Origin: Strix aluco | Lineage: Eukaryota > Chordata > Aves > Strigiformes > Strigidae | Assembly (NCBI RefSeq): GCF_031877795.1 | Contig: NC_133934.1 | Coordinates: 107,076,610-107,140,609, forward strand | Direction of reading: 5' to 3' | Length of the DNA stretch: 64,000 nt | Shown here: in pieces, positions 1 through 35,522 of the stretch | Layout: every line of letters starts with the position of its first letter | How positions within the stretch are numbered: the first letter of the stretch is position 1 | The notes under the pieces: generated by a model | What the model saw: only the letters and a program-made list of their open reading frames with translations | Database searches by the model: none | What the model was told of the DNA's origin: nothing | Position numbers and translations under genes: made by a program

Positions 1-1254
1 AGCCATTGTTCCTGATGGCAGAGGTATCTCAGACAATAGCAGTAAAGCTGTCAGCAAGGGAAAATGGTGGCTCTTGTCCAAGGTTCCCCTCTGCACCTTC
101 CCTCCGTGCTGCAGATGGTGGCTGCACGCTGAGTGCTCACAGACAAGGCACAAGTGTCAGAACAGACCAGACACAGCAGCAGCAACAAGAGCGCTGAGCG
201 TGACGTGTCTTCTCCTTCTGTGGAACATATGGGTGCCCCAGCTGATGAAAGGGGCAATGAGCTGGCCATACCCCTGCCCACCTGTTGGCACCCAAACCTC
301 ACGCTAGCATGACACTTAGCAGAGTCTAAGAACCAAAGAGAATTAATTTCTTCCCTGCGCCACCCCTCCCCCCCAACAGCTCCTTCTGGGCAGGGTACAG
401 GCACATGCAGGAGCAGTTTCCCCACCCTCCCTGCCCCTCTGAACAGCAAATTCATCCCTTTGATGACTTCTGGCACTGGTACATGCCCTCTCCCTTAATA
501 AAACCACCAGTTTTTTCCCTGTGACAGCACAGATCTTCCAGCACAGGAGGAGGGATCTGTAAGGAGGGACTTGAGGTGGGAGACAGGGAGAGCTCAGGGG
601 TAAGAAACATCTGAACCACCATTCACATGACTTAAAAGAGCAAGGGCTCAGGAGACACAGTGCTCTTCCCTGCGTGCAAAGCAGCTTCTCCCTTGCAGCT
701 ACATGGCTGTCAGAGAAGTTCCTCCTGCTGCCATGGCACTGATGTGCTGACAGCACAAGTGGAGCCCAGAGAGGATTTAAAGTACAAGGAAAAACAAACA
801 AGCAAACCTCCCTTCTTGTTCAAGTGTTTTGTGAGCCTTCAAGCATAAGAAAGCCCCAGGATGCATCAAGAGGTTGAGCACTGCAAATGTTTCCATAGTC
901 AGGGTTTTCTGCAATGGTCCCCAGCTCCATGTACCTAGCCTGGCAGCTCAGCTCTTTTCTGAGATGTTCTTGGATTTCTACAAGACAGTCCCTGGAGCTC
1001 TCATCAGTGAAGAACCACCAGGTCAGCAGCACAGACTGCTCCAAAACCATCTGTAGGCCACTTGGAGAAAGGGGAGGCAGATTTCTGGAAAAACTCACTG
1101 ACCTGCAAAGAGGACGATAAAGCTCTTTTGTGCTTTGGAAGAACAGAAATGTATAATGTTTTTAATTTGCAGAAGGGCTTATTATTTTAATCTACAGCCC
1201 CTTCAAGTTAGAGTACCAATGCTCATAACTCCCCTTGCCAAGTGTCACCTTTAC

Positions 1255-1350
1255 TTGTTCAGTGCCTCAGTTTACCCACAGGGAAAGAAACTTGCCCAAT
1301 CTCATAAAATGGTGTGACAGAACTGGGAATAAGCTCACAAACACCAGCCC
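1255..1350. mobile_element. Possible MIR/L2-type remnant
   Basis: GTGCCTCAGTTTACCCACAG resembles sense MIR, while GAAACTTGCCCAATCTC and GACAGAACTGGGAAT resemble the antisense strand. The mixture makes the family call weak; it may be two fragments. Confidence 0.3.
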
Positions 1351-3269
1351 CCAACCCTGTGCTCAGGGTTCAGGATGCTTGGAGAGCAACCCTCCCTCCC
1401 AAGGGACACACCCCATCAGCGTGGCCCAGGGATGACTGTGCTGTGGCACTGTCAGTTTTCCTCCCAGCTGCAGTACCAACAAACCCCAATCCCCCTTTGA
1501 ACTCCTGCTCATTTCCAATTCTACGTCTGTGAGTCTTCATTAATAATGCTGCTCTGATCTAGCTGTTTCAGGCTCCCTGATCACCTCAGATACGGACTCC
1601 CGGGCTTGGCTAATCCTCTTTCTTTCCCCTTGCCCCCAATCTCAAAACCCCAGGCCATGACGGCTCCTCTTTTCCCCAGACTCCCATCCCCACCCTCAGG
1701 TGGGAGCAGAAGTCACACAACGTAACCAGCAGTCTTCTTAAGCTACCCCCTCAGGCCATGGTGCAGCACTGCTCAGTAGCAAAGCAAATCACAAAATACA
1801 GTTGCATAACAAGAAGCAAAAGAGATGCAGGAGGGAATAATCTTGCCCATAAAATGATGAAGGGAACAGCTGCAGAGCTCACAGGCTGCCACCATGCCTG
1901 CAGGGAGAGCAGGGCAGCACTACCGACCTTGAGGATTTGGGCTACGGGGAGAGGGATAGGCAGAGGGAGAAGGAACAATGTGTGGGAGAGGATTCAATGG
2001 CAGAATAAAATGAAACAAAAACAGGTCTTTTGACTTCAATTTGCTACTAGACATCTCCAGGCTCACCGTGGATCTCCCAGGGCCAGCTGGGGAAAGTTTG
2101 TACAGGCAGGTGAAAACAATCCAAGGCTGACAGGACATGAAGCAGAGAGAGAACCCAAATGGGACCACACAGAGAGCTACTAGCCTAAGTATTTTTGACT
2201 TATGAGGCTGTTGGACCAGGTCTGGCACTTACAGATGCTCAGACCTTACCTTGGTTGTTATTCACCTTATGCTTTCTAATAGAGTGATAATCCACTGGTT
2301 GCTACTTCTACCACCAGGCTGATCTTTCAACAAGCAACCTCTGCCTTTTGTAGGTCACTCTACCAAAGTGAGTTCGAAAAGTCTACCTACCATGTCAGTC
2401 TTGACACACAAGCCGAATTTGATCATAAGACACAACTATAGAGGTGTGCGTGCTCCAAGCTGGTGGGATGCAAGCAGCCGTAGTCCCAAAGCTCTCCAGC
2501 CTCATTACCTCAGCATGGTGCTCTATCTAACATGCCTGGCAATTTGGCAAGCACTGTGTTAGCAGAGCGTCCTACCTAGGGACAGTGCACATGGGCTTGG
2601 GTCTTCCTCCAATTGTCCTTATACTTTTGGACTGGATCATCCTTCAGCTGCCGACACATCATGGCAAAAGCTTGGATGATTTACTCCCCATGGAGCCTCC
2701 TCTGTAGTTTCCCCACTAGATTTGTCTTAATTCAGAAGCACTGCTCGTGCTGATCGCTGAAGTGCTCATTGATTGTCTTCTCTCTGATCTCAACTCTGTC
2801 CTTTCCCTCCTCCTTGCAATTTGAATTGACACTATTGACCAGGGCATCTCCTACAATCATTTGCCCTAGAGCAGTCATCTCTGAGAACAGCATCTTTGAT
2901 GCAATTTATTAAAACAAAGATTTTGTGTTTAATTGCACCCATTCCTTCATGGCAGGGCTGTGCTAGCATCACAACCTTTCAGCTTTGCACTCAGCCATCT
3001 GCTCTCAAAACAAACTCCATGTGCTATTACTTCTGTGTGTGGGATCCTTTCCTGCTTGAGGTCTTCTCCTCCTCAGCTAAGCCATTCTAGTCCTGGGGCT
3101 CTGTCAAAAATAATTCTCCAGTTCAGTGAGAAATTTTGCACCTGCAAACTCCAGAGTCAAAAATGCCTAAGTGTTGAGTAAATATTGTGGCTTTGTCTTG
3201 AGGAGAATGATGTACTTATGCCACATCATAAAGCACTTTCCAATCCATTAGTAACTAAATAGGATGTTA

Positions 3270-3570
3270 AACAGCAACTGTTAGCAATAAAGACTTAAAA
3301 TCAGCAGGCACAGATAGCTTGCACCCATGAGTCCTACAAGAGGTGCCTGAGGGCATCTCCAATCTACTCATTGTTAATTTTATTTTTTTTTAAATAATGC
3401 TTGAAACAAAGACATTTCAGCAGACTTAGAGAGTATAAAATGCAATACTCAAAAAGACCAAACAGGATGATTAAGTAAGGAAGAAACTAACTAGCCTGGT
3501 AAAAACCAGCATAGAGAGAATAATGAAAAACCCAGTAGGGAGTTTATTATAAAAGCATTTGAAGGCAAGT
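3270..3570 (+). mobile_element. Ancient LINE (CR1-like) reverse-transcriptase fragment
   Basis: Translation near 3295-3365 gives LKSAGTDSLHP followed by VLQEVPEGISNLL, which resembles the CR1 block KSxGPDGIHPRVLRELA; a stop interrupts it. Farther on, LTSLVKTSIERIM recalls the LTSxPGKVMEQ block. It is heavily decayed and much older than the flanking genes' introns would suggest for a recent insertion. Confidence 0.4.
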
Positions 3571-6009
3571 GTACAACTTTCCAGAGTGATCCATCAGTTC
3601 ATGCCTTTCTGTCTCTGCCAAATAGTGGTCTAATTCTTGACAAATCTCTTACTACCTATGTCCTGGCAGTTTTTCATTAACTTTGATATTCCTCATTAGG
3701 TCTTCATTTTGTGAAGCAGCCTTCCTGCTTTCCCTCTCCGCATGACTCTTTCATAGCAGCCCTTAGTAATTTGAGTTCTCACTTTCTGGATGCTTCTCTC
3801 TTGTATTCGAAGTCAATTAATAACTTGTTACTCAGCTTCTCATCTTTGGATCTCCCTGGCCTTGCTTTGCACTGGGGTAGTTGGTGTTTGTGCTCTTGTT
3901 GACCTTTATTTAAATATTGCTTCTCAGACTTGATTCCAATGGGATTTTGCCCAGAAGTGATCAAATTGTTTAAACTCACTTTCTTTAGCTGCACTGGCTT
4001 TATTTGGCTGTTCTTACACAGTTCATAAACCTTAAAGAAAGATGTACCATCTTACACATGTTCACATTCTCATCTCAACCAATCCTCCCCACTTATCAGT
4101 TTCTTTCTCCACCTTGTAACCAAATAGTTATTGTCCCTAAAGCATTCCAGGGGATCAGCACACTGCCCAGGTGGGACTCAGCTGACCCAACACAGACACC
4201 TTCATATGGGCAAGTAACCTAAACTCCCTTTCTGGTCAATGGAGAAACCCAGGTACTTCAGAACTGCCTCATCCTAAAACACATGGTAAAAAAAAGGGTC
4301 AGATGAACGAAGCCTGAAAACTATCTTTTATCAGCTGTAAGACAGCAGGATGACTAGCTTTGGATGAAATCTGGAGATAAAACAATGACTGCAAGAATGG
4401 CAAATATGGACAAAGCCATTTACAGCAATTGTAACACTTGGTAGACTGTGCCCATTCAGATAAAGCACAGATTTGCTATTTCCAGAGCATGTATCACATG
4501 GGCCAGAGCTACAGTTAGACATAGTGTTTTAAAAAATGACTCCAAAGTGTATGACAACCACAATCCTTGGATGTAAAGCAGGAAGCAGTGGTAGGAGCAA
4601 TGAAGATTTATTTCAGCATAATGAACTGGGGAGACTGATGTTGGAAGAGAGTGTAGAGTTTGGGAAACCCCATGGGTAAACCAAAGAAAATGAGAAAATA
4701 GGCACAGGAGAGTGAGGGCCAGAGAAAGCAACTTACTTCGAAAGTTTTTATTTCATTAGCAACAGGAAGATGAAGCAGCAGCTTGAAGACAGAGCACAAA
4801 ATCTGTATTAAGAAAACAGGTTATAGAAAAGCCTCATTCTTGTTGAGGAACATGTAACAGGATAATGTCTGGAATTTAGAAGCCTATAAACCTGGCAGGT
4901 TCAAATCAGATGCAAATGGAATCAGTCACCAATGTCCACCCACATGAGATCACTTACCTGCAGAAAGAAGCCATTCTTCCTTTGTAAAGGGCATTGAGAA
5001 GTAGTTTTACTTCAGTTATTATTGGCATTTTCTGAACAATACTCCACGCCTTTTCCTTATGGTTGTCTCCCTACGCTCTAGTACAGCGTCTGTATCAGCA
5101 GTCCTTCCTTCCGGAACGATAGCCCTGATCAGACAATATCCAAAGACCATCTTGCACTTTCTGAAGCAGTACAAGGTGCCAATAGGCTTTTCAGTAGCCA
5201 TCCATTAGCCTATCATATGGTAATACGTACCATATGCAGGCCACAGTCCAGTTTCTAGCTGTCCTGGCTCTACTTTAGCAGCCCTTGGACATGAACAGCC
5301 TGGTTGGCTCTGCTCCAGCACCAATCTGGGCATCTGTCAGTAGCCCTAAATAAGGTGGCTGTATTTTACTTTTCCCCATCTACTTCCACCCCAAGGATGG
5401 CAGCCCCTTGTTACATTGTACTCAAAAGTATATGCTGCCCTGTCACCACAGCCTGGTGTAGAGCCAGATTCTGATTTACAGCATTCCAGTTTTATTACTC
5501 ACTCATTTAGTTCACAGCAAGGGCCTCATTTGTACAAAACTGTGCATCAGTCTGATGTTATGGATACTACACACTCAACATAAGAACAACACAGAAAAAT
5601 GTTGGGTTCCTGAATAAAGTGTTTTATCTGTCAAATGAAGTGTTCATAGACAACCTACCAGAAGCTTGATGAATATACCTGTTAAACCTGATGTATTACA
5701 CATATTTAACACATCCTTAACATGAAGGAATAAACTGGCTTCAACAGACAGTATGTTATTCTCATCCAAATGTACCAGTTTCACTTCCTGCTGTGCTTAC
5801 CAGCGCATCGCTTGGACTGCAGTAAAACCTGACCTCTTAGAACTGCAGTCCAGCAACATTTGTGTGCTAAAAGCTGATGTAGACCACCATTATCCTAGAT
5901 CAAACTCCCCAACAGGTCCATTTAAAATTCATGTTGCTACTTCAAGTGTGCATGTGAGGGAGAGAGGAAGGGGGAAAAAAACCACACCCCAAGATCCAGA
6001 CGCAAAGAC

Positions 6010-9000
6010 AATGCTTGAAAGAAGAAGTATTTATTACAAAATTAAATTCCAAATTCTACCTCATTTTTCCATGACCGCCTGTACAAAATACATTTATAAC
6101 TCAAGGGCACATTCTCCCATCCACACTGTATGGGCAGGAATTACACCTTAGTTAGAGGACATTCAGTTCATGGGGAGATGCACACGCACACACACACGCA
6201 GCATTAGTAAGAAAGGTTCAGAATATAGGACAGAATTACAAAGAACCCGTCTCACTGCTGCTCCAAACTCTAGCTCAGTCAGGGGCAAGTTCTCCAAGGA
6301 TGGCTCTAAACAGCGCCTCTTGTTAAACACAATGAACTCACTTAGCAAAGTTTCAGGACCACTTACAAATTCAACAGGAGTGGTTTCTGTGCTAGTATGT
6401 CCCCTACCTCAGATATTATTTGTGACAATCATAGCCCTTGACATTCAAGTAAAGAGCATAAGGAAGTTTAAAAAGTAAAGCCACTCACAACCAACCATGC
6501 AACCAAGGTCTTAATACTTTAAAGAAGGTGGAGACAATTTTCAGTCCTGACTGCTTGCAGCCCACAGTCCCCTGAAGAGAGCAAGTGTGCTATGGAGGTG
6601 GTGTTCTTATCCTCAGCCTTCCTCTCCCAGCAGGAAAGAGCCTTGTGATGTTCCAACAGTCCACACATTTTTGCTTTCATGACACACACTTGCCAATGTG
6701 TGTTACTTGCTATAAAGGGGGAAAAAAGAAATCTTACCTATATTCCCCAGCTGGCGGAGGCACAGGGCACCGCTAAGGAGATTTTCACATTGCCAGCAGG
6801 ATCCTGAGAGAAGAAACAGTGTTATAATGGTCTTTGTGCGCAGCGTGCCACCTCAGAGGGTAAATCCCAGAGGCACGGCCTCTGGAAGGGAAGCCACTAA
6901 GTGTGGCAATGGAGAATTTCAGGTAAATGCCTGTTTCCATGTTGACAGTTGGTTCACTCTCAAGTCCCTTGAAAATGATTCTCAGGGAAACAGGAGGAAC
7001 AGAAGGGAACTGTCAAATAACACATTTGTTTACCTTTCCATAACATGGTTCTAGTTTTGCTCTCAGTGCATGTGACAGGCATTCATCCACTCAGGATACT
7101 ATGAGGTGTCCTGTCCTACCCCTTGTTCAGCCACCCATAAGAAATGGATGCAAAGCCTAAAAATTGGAGAAGAAGCAAAGACATGTCCTGTACTTTGGGC
7201 ACACTTGAAGAAGCAAAAGGAAGGAGGGAGATATAAAAGGGTAGATCCTGTCAATGCCCTTGGTATATCAATAAGCCCTTCCAATCAAGATGGAAAAAGA
7301 AAACACTCTGCAGAAGAGTGAGTGGTGGTGGCTCTCCCAGCCACAGGGCTGTGAATGATGCTTGGTAAGCAGAGCATGACACGAAGTCCTCCACCTGGAC
7401 CAAGGGCAACCTTGGCACAGGAATCTCCATTCAAATCCTCCTCACAGTCACATCTGTCTCATAGCATGAGTAGTACAGTTCCTGGAAATGGGCTAGTCCC
7501 TGCTGCTGGAGTAGGTGTGTGCACATCGGTGTCCTGAAGCAACTGTAAACAGAAACCTTTTAAGATGGATGGATTGTCTAGGATGAAGCTAGATGAGCCT
7601 AGAGGCCTTCTATCTATCCTCCAAAGACTGAAGAGGTGAAAATAGTTTAGACATAAAAAAGAGTTTGAAGCAGGGAACGCAGCAGCCTGCAGCTTTTTGT
7701 GATTTGAATCCATGGATACAGTTTGATGAAATCCTCTGCCAGTGATAAAAGGAGCCCTGCAAGCAAAGTTCAAAGAGAGCAGCTGCTCCAGAGAACAGCA
7801 TCTTCTGGCCTCAGAAAGCACTGTTAGCTATTTCCCACGTGACTGGGGAAGAGGACTAATAAGCAGTCCTCAAAATGAATCTGAACTCATTCCACAAGCA
7901 CAAATAGAAAAACTGAAGCAGCCCAAATTCCATTCAGAAAGCAAAGAGCACCCTGCACCCATTGCCTCATGTCTGCACCACTCAAATTTTAAGTCAGAGT
8001 CAGTAATGGAATCCCAATTACTGTATTTTATTGACCTCACTAAATACTGGTTACTATTATGTTCCAGCTATGGCCTGACAGGTTTTGTTTTGAGAAGCAA
8101 GTATTGAAGGTCAAATTCTAACTAAAATAATTTTTCAGTAATCTCCTGAAAGAAAACAGAGCAACATCAATTTACACTTACTTGAAAACCCAACCCTTGG
8201 GAGTCCAGAGGAAATGTCTGTCCTCTAGTCTTCAAATGTAGACCTTTTAATACTTTTAACTCGATTTAAGGAAAAAAAAAAAAAAAAAAAGATTGTGCTG
8301 GAGGTTGCTCCCTCTTGTGGAACAGTTAGATTTTTTTCACTGTATACCTCCATGCCCTTACCAGCACACAAGGCCTAAGAAACAGATCAGTCTCAATGCC
8401 AATCAAGTGCTCTCAGAGGGTTTCTGACATGACAGTCCTAAAGGAAAATAAACCTTTGTCTGCACTGAAACAGAAGGTGGGCTTGTACACAGGAAGGTGG
8501 GATGGGAGCATGACATTTGCCACCTTCAGGTGGTCAATCCCTAAACTCAGCCATCAAATCCCCACCCCAAAGATTATTAGTAATAAAGGATAGAGAGACC
8601 CTGGCCAAGGAATACACTGGCTCATCTTCTCAGGCAGATCCTACAAAGCTGACCCCTTCGCAGTAACTGAAGTAACCAAGGTACCAAGTTGATTTTTTTC
8701 TCTCCCACAGATTTAAATTGATGAATAAAGAGTGTTAGAAACCGCCAATCCAAAACACTCGTAAGTTTCTTAGGGTTTTTTGTTGTTAATGTCAAGGGCA
8801 AGTGTGTAATTGTATGTGCTGGAAAAAACCCTGCACTTTAAGTCATGGCTTTTATCAGCTCTTCTGGCAAATCCTCCCCATGGCAATGTGACTACCTTAG
8901 GGAAAGCTCATATTCAGGACAGCAAGGTATGAAGATAATAATCTCACCAAGAGTAGAAGATGCTGAATCACATTGCTACAAAGGCAGCACTGCACTGTTT

Positions 9001-10994
9001 GCCTGCCACATCACCAACAGTTAATAATTCACAGCTGCTGTCAGATCTGACGAAGTCTGCAGCCCTCTCCCTCATCCATCTTGCATACATATCATCTCTG
9101 TGAACCCCTGGCTCCTGCAGGTGGGAGCACTTCCTGCAATAGCAAGTGGAAAAGAACCATCAAACCCAGTAGCTAATTAGTGCAATGACTTCCCACCATG
9201 TATTACCAGCAGGTGATTAACTCAAAACCTTTAGAATCAAAAGCACAGGTCCTACCATCTGAGTCAGTGTCTATAGGAATCAACTTCTGGAGAGAGATGT
9301 GACATACCATGCCAGAGCCTTACAATAGCAAGCCACTGCCTTACTGAACAATGCTATGGATCTCTGTTAGAGAGGAATGAAAGCAAGTCTGTCTGGAGTC
9401 TCAGTCCCCCACACAGAACAACAACACTAATGCAGCCCTCTGTGTTGTAGGAAACACATCAGAAGTCAAGGTTTGCTAAAAGAAATGAATGCACAATTCA
9501 TGTTTAAAGACAGACACACTCACCTGCTGCTCTCCCTGTACCTGTAATTTTGATGCAAGGCTGAGAAGCAGAAGCAAGAACTCTGAAATGAAAGGCCTGC
9601 ATTCCTTGAAACATACACAAAAGAATTTTGCAATATTACTTCTCAAGACAGGAACACAGCTGGCATCTAAGTGGCATTCATGTTGGATGCTACAAGGTAG
9701 CAACCTTGAACTGTGATAAGAAATTGAAATTGGGTGAAGAGTAGGAGTTGGAATAAAAGGAACATTTACAAAAATAGACCTAACACAGGAGAAAGGCACC
9801 TGATAAATAGAATTCCGTTTTCTTAGAAGGGGTGGATTCAACATCCAATGGTTCTTGACACTTAACAGCCAAAAAATTTTTGCCTGGCCTCACATTTCCT
9901 TCAGTACAGTAATTTGATGTTCAGCCATCTGTGAGAGGGAACTTGCTCAATACTGGAATGCAGTGAGCAGATACCGTGACACTGACAGCCAGTTTTGCAG
10001 ACGTCACATTCATTAGGATGAAGTCTTCCCCCTAAAAGCACAGGTACTGGTGCTGGGATCAAAAAACGAATGACAGCTGTCTGTAAAATTTCCAAGCTAT
10101 CATTTCAGTCTCTAGCACACCCCCAAGAAGCTGGTCTTCACAGCATACTGGGGCAGAAAATAAATCACCTGCTATTTCCACTGTAATTTCCTTAGCAGTT
10201 TCAGACAGAACTGCAAAGAATCTACAAAGTGCTGAGCTGGAACAGTCTGGCTCTGAGCACAGGCCTGCTAGGTACTTGTTATAAATGATCAAAGGTGACC
10301 AGAAAGCAAGGCAGTATACAGGGATAAACAATCTCCATCTCCTCTATGTGCAGAGGGCCTGGGAGACAGGCAAGGCACAGTGGCTCAGGAGATTTCAAGC
10401 AGACTCCTTTCAGTCAAATTCAAAAAATTCAGGGTGAGAACAAAAAACACAGACAGCCAGGGCAGGGTAGAATGGAGGTCCCCAGATACTTACATGAAGC
10501 TTTCAAAAACCTCACCATAAGAAAGGTTGTTAATCATGATAAAAGTCCTAATGTCTCAGACACCATCTGGCTCTCAAACTGTAACGGCACTTAGATTACA
10601 AGAAGGAAGACACGCGCGCGCACACACACACACGCGCGCGCAAACACGTAACTACACGCAGCCTCCAACTTGTACTGATCTGACTGCTGGAATGCCACTG
10701 CTGTTTGACTCGTATATATTGCTCAAAATAATTGATTTAAGCAGCCAGTTGTTCAGGAATATAACCTAAGGATTCAGGACATGAGTCTTTTTTTAAGAGT
10801 ACCTTCTCATGGTCATCCTCTGCATCTTCCAATGCAGGTAGTGCAAACAAATGCCAAAGCAACAGGTCTACTATACCCCGAGCTCTCCAGAGATGGCATT
10901 TTACAGTCACATGTCTCCAAAGCACCAGAATCAGCCTGACACACAGCAGATCTCATGCTTCTCATCCACTGTTGCCAGGCTCCCTTTGCTGGCT
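6010..10994 (-). other. POMT2: Probable POMT2 3' UTR with two candidate poly(A) signals
   Basis: No AATAAA is seen on the minus strand just after the POMT2 stop. Minus-strand AATAAA occurs at 8027-8032 and at 6030-6035; the latter is followed by CTTCTTTCAAGCA and then a GT-rich stretch (TTGGGGTGTGG), a good cleavage context. The 3' UTR would be about 3 or 5 kb. The block also holds a CG/CA microsatellite and a poly(A) tract at about 8271-8290. No other gene was recognised in it. Confidence 0.45.
10611..10642. repeat. CG/CA alternating microsatellite
   Basis: CACGCGCGCG, then CACACACACACA, then CGCGCGCGCA: about 32 bp of unbroken purine-pyrimidine alternation with CG blocks on both sides of a CA core. 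It lies in the probable POMT2 3' UTR about 350 bp after the stop. Confidence 0.9.
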
Positions 10995-35289
<24,295 letters not shown>

Positions 35290-35522
35290 CCGCGGGGCTC
35301 CGCCGCGCGCAGCACCAGGCCGGGCGCGGTGCATCCTGGGAGACAGAGTCCGGGATGGGGCGTGGGGCACACTGGGAGATGTAGTCCCGCCGGGGCGGGG
35401 CGCGGGGCACGCGGGGAGATGTAGTCCCGCCGGGGCAGCGGCAGTCCTGGCTGCCGCTGAGCCCTGAGGAGAGGGGCGACCTGAGGCTGATACTGCGGCC
35501 CCGCGGAGGGTCGCGGCGCGGG
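35290..35522. promoter_or_regulatory. Bidirectional CpG-island promoter of POMT2 and GSTZ1
   Basis: The POMT2 and GSTZ1 start codons face away from each other with 233 bp between them, inside a very GC- and CpG-rich block (about 34.75-35.8 kb). No TATA box is seen. It contains a 40-bp tandem duplication with ZNF143-type motifs (listed separately). Head-to-head housekeeping pairs with ZNF143 sites are a known promoter class; shared control is inferred. Confidence 0.88.
35361..35440. repeat. 40-bp tandem duplication carrying ZNF143-type motifs
   Basis: Units 35361-35400 and 35401-35440 are near-identical; each contains GGGAGATGTAGTCCCGCC. Read on the minus strand this gives GGGACTACATCTCCC, matching the ACTACANNTCCCAG part of the ZNF143/SBS consensus. 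A third, more complete match lies just upstream at 35331-35351: minus strand GGACTCTGTCTCCCAGGATGC, including the CCCAGNATGC half. So three related sites sit in the shared promoter, two of them made by local duplication. Confidence 0.8.

Larger units (their letters stand above)
1..6005. other. Intergenic region, no gene recognised
   Basis: I find no spliced gene on either strand. Neuroglobin, which follows POMT2 in human, is not recognisable here. Small open frames lack splice context or family resemblance. Remnants of ancient repeats are listed separately. Confidence 0.4.

Noticed and set aside
820-1098. Minus-strand open frame of 92 codons with plausible composition (LGTIAENPDYGNI)
   Set aside because: An AG lies before the ATG but there is no convincing donor or neighbouring exon, and the sequence matches no family I know.
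6179-6200. Short CA repeat considered as a microsatellite
   Set aside because: Interrupted and only about 20 bp; too little to list as a feature.
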